Source of the DNA: Bufo bufo
Lineage: Eukaryota > Chordata > Amphibia > Anura > Bufonidae
DNA: 64,000 nucleotides
Assembly (NCBI RefSeq): GCF_905171765.1
Contig: NC_053393.1
Coordinates: forward strand, 191,793,921 to 191,857,920
Direction: 5' to 3'
A model generated the notes under the pieces. That model ran no database searches and was not told the DNA's origin. It was given only the letters and a program-made list of their open reading frames with translations. This document shows, piece by piece, positions 56,580 to 64,000 of the stretch. The position numbers and the translations under genes were made by a program. How positions within the stretch are numbered: the stretch's first letter is position 1; each line of letters opens with the position of its first letter.

Positions 56580-57140
56580 GGTTGAAGGGGTTGTACCACA
56601 AAAAATATTCAACATTTTCCAAAACCAGCATCTGAAACTAAATACTTTTATAATTGCATGTAATTTAAAAATTGTATACAGTCACTGAATTATTCAGTCA
56701 ATCTATATGTGTAGCTCCACCTTATGTTTGTTGTTTGTTTTATTTCTCTATCCACCTCAGTAATATCTCTGAGGTGGACACACATGCTCACCTCCATCCT
56801 TCAACTGCCACCTGTTCTATCTTCTGTTAAAAGCTGTGTGTAGTGGGTACAGGGAGAGAGCTGCAGCAGAAAGAAGACACCCCCTGAGTTGTGATAGGGA
56901 GAGAGCTGCGGCAAAAGGACATGCCTCTGAGAAAGGACACATCCCCTGATCTGCAGCAGAAAGAACATGACCTCTGAGAAAAGACATGCTCCCAGAGCTG
57001 CCAGCTTGAAATACATTTATCAGAGCAATTGGAGCTATGAATAGGGAGAGCTCTGGATCCATGTGAGGTATTGGACAAGTTATAGCTTTCACAGAAAGAG
57101 ATTGTCATGTACTATATCATGTCTTATTTTCATATTTTAC
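56580..57140. repeat. Possible T2-like element, left end only
   Basis: GAAGGGGTTGTACCACAAAA at 56584 resembles a T2-type end without its TTAA. GGGAGAGAGCTGC occurs twice near 56850-56910. No right end was found. Confidence 0.35.
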
Positions 57141-57908
57141 ATTAATCATACAATATGAGATCTATGGCTCATATCTCTAGATGCTGTTCAGCCTGAGATA
57201 CAGCAGGTTGAAGAAGCCCCTTCAGCTCTCTATGATTTCAACCAAAGTGGAGGAGGAGAGCAGGACCTGGGGGGACCTGTTGGCTGGCTCCAGGAAAAGA
57301 AAGAGAAGCACATACAAGTACAGTAGGGTCTAACTGTACATGATCCACAGGTAAGGGATAACATGGATGTCTATGCATGTTATCAATCCTCTATCAATCA
57401 AAGACTATACTTGCTCTCTGATTGTCAAGGGAGCTCTTTTATTCCAGAAAAGGAGCAAGAAGGTGAGCTCTTCGTTAGGCTAATCATTAAGGCCACGACC
57501 GGACTTTTACCAGCATCTGGATCCCAGTGTTAAATAGGTTGCAATAAAAATTTGCATACACATGCAAAAATCAAGTTTACATTTTACACTGTCCCTATCC
57601 TGTCCATGTTTTAGCGTAAAACATGCTCCTCTAGTGATACCCATTACATGTATCGCAATAGCCATAATGACTATCGTCAGAGAGGAACATAATATATTTC
57701 TGACAGATGGAAAAGGTTTCTGTCCCTCAGAAAGTCATCAGAAAAATACATTTTCAGTCACCAGCTGTCACCATAAATAATAGCGTTCAATTAGTTTTAC
57801 AAAAAAAAAAAAAACACAGTATGGCAAACTGGGCCTCTGCCCTGAGCTGCAAGGCTTAGGGAGAGCACTGAAAGAAACGTAGGGGATGCATTTTTACTGC
57901 CTTGTTCA
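57141..57908. other. No gene recognised
   Basis: Short frames only; an A-run near 57800. Confidence 0.45.
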
Positions 57909-58104
57909 AAAGGTGGCCTACAAGAGTAGCCTGCCTCCAATATGTCCAAATCAAACTGCCTAATAGTAAATCTGCCTTAGCTGCCCATAGCCACTAATCA
58001 GGGCTCAGCTTTCGGTTCATACAGGGCACTGAAAAAAAACGAAAGCTGAGGTCTGATTGGTTGCTAGCGACAGCTAAGAAAGATTAACTATTAGGCAGTT
58101 TGAT
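57909..58104. mobile_element. Fragment of the 40684-type element
   Basis: AGGTGGCCTACAAGAGTAGC and CAAATCAAACTGCCTAATAG match the left part of the element at 40684-41127, including the CCAAT-type fold-back (GCCCATAGCCACTAATCAG to CTGATTGGTTGCTAGCG). Confidence 0.65.
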
Positions 58105-58378
58105 CAGGGCCATCTTTGCCGCAGGGCAAAAGGGGCAGCTGCCCCGGGCCCAGTTGCTCCTGGGGGCCCAAGGCAGCTCCGTTTCCCGACTCCCACATTC
58201 ACTTGCTGTCTATGTGAGCGAGCAGCGTGTGGCTCGCTGCTCACATTAGAAGTAAAGGATTTGTCTGTCAATTCTGCCGAGTCTGCCGGCGAGTGCCATG
58301 CTAGCTCCTCCTCCCGACCCTGCCCTTGCGTCCCTACGGTATGTACGCTCAGGCATAGTCATGTATTGCCGTCCTCAG

Positions 58379-58458
58379 GAGAGGGAGAGATGTGTCTGGG
58401 ATTCGAACCCACAACCTTCTGTATCAGAGGCAAAGCACCTAACCACATAGCCATAAGA
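58379..58458 (-). repeat. tRNA-like sequence, probably tRNA-derived SINE
   Basis: The minus strand reads TGGCTATGTGGTTAGGTGC (A-box-like), then 25 bases later GGGTTCGAATCCC (an exact B box and T-arm). The anticodon stem is not clearly paired, so I do not call a functional tRNA. The sequence continues smoothly into repeat DNA, which favours a SINE or tRNA pseudogene. Confidence 0.6.
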
Positions 58459-58499
58459 GCTGCATTACCACTGACTGAAAAAATATGAAACTTCTACTG

Positions 58500-58875
58500 T
58501 TATAGCTGGCTAAGTGTACATCTATACACATGACAGCTGCCCTAACACATCCAGCACTGCTATATCTCTATATGACAGCTGTCCCAGCAAACCCAGCTCT
58601 GCTACATCTATACACATGACAGCTGCCCAAACACACCCAGCTCTGCTACATCTATACACATGACAGCTGCACCAGCACACTCAGCTCTGCTATATCTCTA
58701 TATATGATAGCTGCCCCAGCAAACCCAGCTCTGCTACATCTATACACATGACAGCTGCCCAAACACACCCAGCTCTGCTACTTCTATACACATGACAGCT
58801 GCCAAAACACACCCAGCTCTGCTACATCTATACACATGACAGCTGCCCCAGCACACTCAGCTCTGCTATATCTCT
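58500..58875 (+). repeat. Minisatellite, about 55-60-bp units
   Basis: Units around ACACATGACAGCTGCC and CACCCAGCTCTGCTACATC, about six copies. Mirrored by the next array. Confidence 0.85.
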
Positions 58876-58894
58876 ATATATCTATCTATTGTAT

Positions 58895-59225
58895 AGCAAT
58901 ACTTAGAGATATATAGATGTAGCAGAGCTGGGTGTGCTGGGGCAGCTGTCATATATAGAGATATAGTAGAGCTGAGTGTGCTGGTGCAGCTTTCATGTGT
59001 ATTAGATGTAGCAGAGCTGGGTGTGCTGGGGCAGCTGTCATATATAGAGATATAGTAGAGCTGAGTGTGCTGGTGCAGCTTTCATGTGTATTAGATGTAG
59101 CAGAGCTGGGTGTGCTGGGGCAGTTATCATATATAGAGATATAGCAGAGCTGAGTGTGCTGGGACAGCTGTCATATAGAGATATAGCAGTGCTGGGTGTG
59201 TTAGGGCAGCTGTCATGTGTATAGA
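58895..59225 (-). repeat. Same minisatellite in opposite orientation
   Basis: Units around GTAGCAGAGCTGGGTGTGC and GGGGCAGCTGTCATATATAG, the reverse complement of the 58500-58875 units. The mirror point lies near 58885. Confidence 0.85.
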
Positions 59226-59369
59226 AACTTTTCTGAAATACAGGCTAAATTAGAATACACAAGCACTGACTCCATATATGGACATACAGGGCGGGACACA
59301 GGAAGAGGCTGCATCGCATCGCTGATATGGAGGTAAGTATAAGTTTTGTTTTTTTTAATACCCCACTGT

Positions 59370-60290
59370 TACTGCCATGGGGGGAGAGGGAGGCACTTGA
59401 TACTGGCACATGGGGGAGGGGGGTTGGCACCTGATACTGGCACATGGGGGGAGGGGGGCTGGCACTATGATACTTGCACATGGGGAGGCACCTGATACTG
59501 GCACATGTGGGGGGGAGGGGGGTTGGCACCTGATACTGGCACATGGGGGAGGGGGGGTTGGCACTATGATACTGGCACTTGGGTGGAAGGAGAGAGGCAC
59601 TTGATACTGCACTTTTGGGGGGGGGAGATGGCACTATAGTATGATACTGGGACATGGGGGGGAGGAGAGAGGCTCTTGATACTGGCACTTTTTTTGGGGG
59701 GGAGATGGCACTATGATACTGGGACATGGGGGGGGAGAGGCTCTTGATACTGGCACTTTTTTTTGGGGGGGGGGGGATGGCACTATGATACTGGGACATG
59801 GGGGGGGAGGAGAGATGCACTTGATACTGGCACTTTTTTTGGGGGGGAAGATGGCACTATGATACTGGGACATGGGGGGGGAGAGGCTCTTGATACTGGC
59901 ACTTTTTTTGGGAAGGAAGATGGCACTATGATACTGGGACATGGGGGGGAGGAGAGAGGCTCTTAATACTGGCACTTTTGGGGGGGAAGATGGCACTATG
60001 ATACTGGGACATGGGGGGAGGAGAGAGGCACTTGATACTGGCACTTTTTTTGGGAGGGAAGATGGCACTATGATACTGGGACATAGGGGGGAGGCGAGAG
60101 GCACTTGATACTGGCAATTTTGGTGGGGGAGATGGCACTATGATACTGGGACATGGGGGGGAGGAGAGAGGCTCTTGATACTGGCACTTTTTTTTTGGGG
60201 GGGGGGGGGGAGAGATGGCACTATGATACTGGGATATAGGGGGGAGGAGAGAGGCACTTGATACTGGCACATGGGGGGGGCATCTATGGG
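59370..60290. repeat. G-rich minisatellite, 65-80-bp units
   Basis: About 13 units of the type GATACTGGCACTTTT, a run of 6-15 G, GATGGCACTATGATACTGG, GACATGGGGGG. The open frames across it are low-complexity. The repeated long G-runs could form four-stranded structures on the plus strand. Confidence 0.9.
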
Positions 60291-61246
60291 GACACCTACT
60301 GGCACATTATTGGGGGGCATTATGGGGGACACTAGGCCGGCAGCCTATCAGAGGCCGGACACTGAGGGCATCTACTGGGGCACTATATATGGGGCATTTT
60401 ATACTGGTACATTATGGGGGGCACTAGGAGGAAGGGGGGAGAGGAGCACTATGGGGGAATTTACTGGGGGCACTATATAGGGGTATTTTATACTGGGACA
60501 TTATGGGGGCACTATGGGGACATTAGCTCAACTGGAGGCATTACAAGGGGGTATTTTTTGCACTGTCACATTAAAAGGAGAATTATTTCTACTGGGGGGC
60601 ATTATGGTGGGCTTTATTACTCCCCCATGGTATGACCCCTTAGTAGCAGCACCAGCCTCTCCCTGCTCTGCTGTCCCTCTGCCCCTTCCCCAAATCCTTA
60701 TTATGAAATCTTTCTCATTAGGATAAAACACATCAGCTCCGCCGAGCCCCCCCAGCCAAGTGTTGAAGTGGCGTCCGAGATCCCCAAGGGCCAAGCCAAG
60801 TAACTGTAAGTTTTCATGTGAAATATGTTTATGTTATACACATATAGCCTACACTGTGCCACACAATATACAGTATACCGCTACACTGTGCCACACAATG
60901 TACAGTATACCGCTAGACTGTGGAGTTTGTTCTATAAGCACCATTGTTTTGTGGCGGTGGACAGAAAATAATCTGGAAGTGCCCCTCCCGAGACCAGGCT
61001 CTGACTGCTAGCACCACCATAGCCCCCATATATGGCTAAAAAATTATTGCTTCGGGGGGGGTTTGGGTCTTACACCATTTTCTACCGCACCGGGTGACAC
61101 CAGCCCTAGCAATGCCACTGGTACGCTGCCTGCCTATGTGCCACATTCTGCCTCGGCCCTCAAGTTCCTCAACTTGCAAAGGCGGCCGCGTCACAGAGGA
61201 GACACCCAGTCCATCACCACCACCATCACTAGTCTAGACACTCAGT
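60291..61246. other. G-rich decay of the minisatellite, then no gene
   Basis: 60291-60610 continues with GGGGCACTATGGGG-like words. CACACTGTGCCACACAATATACAGTATACCGCT repeats once near 60850-60910. No gene was recognised. Confidence 0.5.
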
Positions 61247-61646
61247 AATGGTTTGGTTACTCACCTGAGTCACGGTCACCTCTAGACTATCTGTAAGTAA
61301 GTCCCTTGTCGCTGGTGTGCACTGCAGGCTCGCTTTTCTAAAGGAAGTGGAACTGTCTGAATGGCTGTACAGTACAGTCAGAGTGGCATGTGAGTCTGTG
61401 ACACATGATGTGGCAATAATAAAGTGAGGCCGGACGAAGCGGCACGCTTCAGGGGAGGCCGGCATGAGGGGTTTTGTGAGCAAGGGTCAGGGAAGGTAAG
61501 GGTTAAGTGGATGAGTGCAGGAAAAGGGGGGAGGAGCTAGAAAGGGGCGGGGAGCGGCAGGCTGAAGTAGTGGTGAGGCAGGTCAGCGCCCGCCATTTTA
61601 GGAGCAGAGAGCCAGCATCTTCTGAACTGCAGCATCGGATTCAGCA
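61247..61646 (+). other. Probable 5' region of the DIRS-type element
   Basis: Becomes steadily GC-rich toward the ORF1 start and has no competing gene. The 5' inverted repeat of the element must lie here or further left, but I cannot place it without the other end. Confidence 0.4.
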
Positions 61647-63557
61647 ATGGCAGAAGCAGTGGAGGTGATGCTGCGGCGCTTGAGGGAAGCGGCGGACACC
61701 AGGGGCAGCGACTGGCTGGAGCAGCAGGTGACCGCATTGCTAGGGGGGGCGGAGGTGGGTACGTCTAGCCCTACTCCAGCAGCTACACGGCCGCGGCGGG
61801 TACGGCCGCCGGCGCGCCTGAGCCCTGATTTACCCCCCCGGGTCCGGCGCCGTGTCAGGAGCCCCACAAGGGACCCTCCACGCCGGGAGCATTCTAAGGC
61901 TACTGCGACCTCCCGGCGTGGGAGGAATCCATATGTCCGGCGGGACCCTCCAGAGGCTGTGGGGCCTTCCCCTCAGCCCATCGCGGCAGCAACAGGGGAG
62001 TCAGGACCTGGTTCTGCAGGATCCCCTCCTGTCCCCAGGAGTCGGAGGCCTGCTCAGCGTGGGAGAGGTAGTGGCAGCAGAGGCAGCAGCGGGGCTGCGC
62101 GGTCGGCCAGGGCGGCCCGGCGCAGGCCCTTACAGGATGAGCCCCTTTCAGTGGCACACGAGGCTGCGCCTGTAGGTGCCAGGGACGGGCGCAGGCCTTG
62201 CCATGATGCGCTTCTTACAGAGGAGGAGGACGAGGCTGTTCTGGACGGCTCCCCGCCCCAGAGCAGGCCTCTTGGGCATGAAGACAGGCGTGCAGATGCT
62301 TATATGGAGGACAGGGAGTTGCGCAGGCCATTTCCTGAGGGCGGACAGTTTGCTACTGGTCCTGACACCGTGGAAGACAGAGTGCGTCCCAGAGCCATTC
62401 CTAACGCACCCAGCAGTGATCCGCCTGGGGTGCTGCCGTCGAACAGCGCAAGTACCCATCAAAGGAACGTCGTGGATCCAGGAGTCGTCCGTCAGGAATC
62501 AGGACCTGCGGCTGCCGGGTTCACAGCACCCGGGCAGTTAGGTGAGACATCACTGGGAACACTGTTATCTATATTTAATGTGGCGCCTGGGGCGGGGGGG
62601 AGCAATAGTGCTATTATCGGTGGTTTGGGGCGCTTGCTGTGTGGTTTAGCTGGGGTTAGTCAGGATAGGGGGGCAATGGGGGCTACCCCCTTAGCAGCGT
62701 GGGGGTTGGGGGCAGAAAATAGCAATGTACCGGCGACCGCTAACAATAGTAATGTAGCAGTGGCCAATAGCACAGGTGTAGCCGAATCAGTGTCAGTGCA
62801 GACGCAGGCGGGAGGTGAGGAGGATAGGCCCAGATTAGATGACGCCGCAAAAGGGGAGGTGTATGTTTGCTTTGAGGGTCCCCTGGGAGCGCATTTGAAA
62901 ACGGAGGTGCGTGAGAAAATTTGGAAGGGAGAGTATATAGAAATTTTTTCGCTGCTTCCGTTGGAGCGGTTCAACCTTGATGTGGTAAAAAAGGACGGAG
63001 TAAGAAAGGAGGATGATGATAAGCGTCGCTATCGCCTTATCCCTAGGTCATTTAGTAATTGGCTACAGGCCTTTGCTATTTTGGCAAGTGTGATTGGGGA
63101 GAAGAGTCCGGAATGCTGTTCCCCTTTATTTTGCTATCTGGATGCTATTGGGGAAGCCTATAGAGTGTATGGGGGTTCCGGGTGGTTACGGTATGACGAG
63201 CAGTTTCGTCAGAGGAAAGCAGTCCGTCCTAATATGAGATGGGACCATAAGGACATTGCGTTATGGATGAGGGTGACAGCGCCAGGTAGGAGTGGTCAGT
63301 CCTTTCGGAGTGAGTCAGGGGTTGGGGTACAGCAAGGTACAGGGACGCCCCCAGTTGGAAGAGGATACTGCTTCCTTTTCAATGAGGGAAGTTGCAAATT
63401 CGGCCAAAAATGCAAATTTAGGCATGAATGTTCCGTGTGTGGCGGGGGCCATGGGGCTAGCAGATGTTTTAGAGGGGGTAGACAAAGGGGGGGGGATAGT
63501 TTTGCAAAAGGGGCAGACCCCAGTGCGAGTGGAAAGGATGGTGGGGCATCTAAATAG
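61647..63557 (+). CDS. DIRS-type retrotransposon ORF1 (Gag-like), 636 aa
   Basis: An uninterrupted frame. The N-terminal half is basic, Pro/Arg-rich and of low complexity. The conserved second half begins near VYVCFEGPLGAHLKTEV and includes REKIWKGEYIEIFSLLP, then WLQAFAILASVIGE. A CCCH zinc finger follows: C575, C583, C589, H593 (YCFLFNEGSCKFGQKCKFRH), then a knuckle-like C595, C598, H602, C607. Such zinc motifs end the ORF1 of DIRS-type elements in fish and frogs. In these elements ORF1 acts like Gag and packages RNA. The start ATG follows a GC-rich leader. The GC content is far above that of the neighbouring sequence. Its last 20 bases overlap the reverse transcriptase frame. Confidence 0.75.
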   Translation: MAEAVEVMLRRLREAADTRGSDWLEQQVTALLGGAEVGTSSPTPAATRPRRVRPPARLSPDLPPRVRRRVRSPTRDPPRREHSKATATSRRGRNPYVRRDPPEAVGPSPQPIAAATGESGPGSAGSPPVPRSRRPAQRGRGSGSRGSSGAARSARAARRRPLQDEPLSVAHEAAPVGARDGRRPCHDALLTEEEDEAVLDGSPPQSRPLGHEDRRADAYMEDRELRRPFPEGGQFATGPDTVEDRVRPRAIPNAPSSDPPGVLPSNSASTHQRNVVDPGVVRQESGPAAAGFTAPGQLGETSLGTLLSIFNVAPGAGGSNSAIIGGLGRLLCGLAGVSQDRGAMGATPLAAWGLGAENSNVPATANNSNVAVANSTGVAESVSVQTQAGGEEDRPRLDDAAKGEVYVCFEGPLGAHLKTEVREKIWKGEYIEIFSLLPLERFNLDVVKKDGVRKEDDDKRRYRLIPRSFSNWLQAFAILASVIGEKSPECCSPLFCYLDAIGEAYRVYGGSGWLRYDEQFRQRKAVRPNMRWDHKDIALWMRVTAPGRSGQSFRSESGVGVQQGTGTPPVGRGYCFLFNEGSCKFGQKCKFRHECSVCGGGHGASRCFRGGRQRGGDSFAKGADPSASGKDGGASK

Positions 63558-64000
63558 ATATCCGAACCAGGAGTTAGCTGAATTTTTGTATTCAGGGTTT
63601 AAGTTCGGTTTTCATATACCTTCACACCCGTTACCAGTCTTAGAGAAGCGGAAGAATTTGCGCTCGGCATTGCAGTTCCCGGACATAGTGACAGGAAAGT
63701 TAGCTAAAGAGGTTTCCCTAGGGAGGATGGATGGTCCGTTTGTTACATCACCCATCAGTAACTTGCGAGTTTCCCCTTTGGGTTTGATCCCTAAGAAGGA
63801 GCCTAATAAATTTAGGCTCATCCACCATTTATCATTCCCTAAGGGTGCGTCGGTCAATGAGGGCATTGACCCGGAACTTTGTTCTGTGGTTTATGCTTCC
63901 TTTGATGCGGCTGTGGAATGGGTAAGGAAGCTGGGTCCGGGTACCCTGTTGGCAAAATGTGACATTGAAGCGGCATTTCGGTTGTTGCCAGTTCACCCGG
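63538..64000 (+). CDS. DIRS-type reverse transcriptase, start (runs off window)
   Basis: Open frame from ATG at 63538 to the window edge, in a different frame from ORF1 and overlapping it by 20 bp. It reads HLNRYPNQELAEFLYSGFKF, then MDGPFVTSPISNLRVSPLGL, KFRLIHHLSFPKGASVN and GIDPELCSVVYASFDAAVEW, and ends LLAKCDIEAAFRLLPVHP. These are the fingers and the first palm motif (D-IEAAFR) of DIRS/Ngaro-type reverse transcriptases. Translation could begin at this ATG or by frameshift from ORF1. A tyrosine recombinase should follow outside the window. Confidence 0.85.
   Translation, partial: MVGHLNRYPNQELAEFLYSGFKFGFHIPSHPLPVLEKRKNLRSALQFPDIVTGKLAKEVSLGRMDGPFVTSPISNLRVSPLGLIPKKEPNKFRLIHHLSFPKGASVNEGIDPELCSVVYASFDAAVEWVRKLGPGTLLAKCDIEAAFRLLPVHP

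Noticed and set aside
58379..58458. Functional tRNA gene
   Set aside because: The anticodon arm does not pair properly and the sequence merges into repeat DNA, so it is listed as SINE-like.
59245..60270. Long Pro/Ser-rich minus-strand frames
   Set aside because: Translation of the G-rich minisatellite; periodic and without start context or domain.

Overview
The window looks like nuclear DNA from a frog or toad (anuran amphibian). It holds one recognisable host exon in a sea of transposable elements. The exon (52952-53200, minus strand) encodes most of the first CUB domain of a NETO1-type auxiliary receptor subunit and has canonical splice signals. Everything else is non-genic or transposon-derived, so most of the window is probably intron or flank of neto1. 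The anuran assignment is an inference. It rests on the dense population of TTAA-flanked MITEs of the T2 type described from Xenopus, plus piggyBac, Tc1, Penelope-like, CR1/L2/L1 and DIRS-type elements in one place. I cannot name a species.

Layout. 1-9.8 kb: MITEs, opposed minisatellites, and an LTR-like insertion that split a T2 MITE with a 5-bp duplication. 9.8-15.4 kb: a Penelope-like (PLE) insertion with a hammerhead-like motif, an L2-type LINE reverse transcriptase remnant, and fold-back MITEs. 16.2-20.1 kb: an L1-type ORF1-only element (minus strand) carrying an L2 3' end and a T2 MITE, the MITE itself carrying a 5'-truncated CR1-type LINE. 20.1-32.6 kb: a 12.4-kb nest bounded by hAT-like terminal repeats and a perfect 8-bp duplication. 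Inside it are a PLE with a GIY-YIG domain (split by a Tc1 transposon, with a second PLE in its 3' part) and a broken piggyBac transposon, whose 3' half is a satellite of alternating inverted units.

32.6-45 kb: mostly MITEs, many of them long fold-backs, another LTR-like insertion (37634-38250), and a T2 MITE enclosing a roughly 420-bp palindrome. 45.3-46.8 kb: a nearly intact Tc1 transposon with one nonsense codon. 47-58 kb: neto1 exon, further nested MITEs and a PLE inverted-dimer insertion with a 14-bp duplication. 58.4-60.6 kb: a tRNA-like sequence, an opposed pair of minisatellites and a very G-rich minisatellite. 61.6-64 kb: a DIRS-type retrotransposon with an intact 636-residue ORF1 and an overlapping reverse transcriptase frame that runs off the end.

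No operon or pathway is present; relationships between elements are of nesting and cross-mobilisation. The most notable signal is the recurrence of hammerhead-like sequence and head-to-head dimers in PLE-type insertions flanked by 13-15-bp duplications. All family names come from reading motifs by eye; no database search was run.
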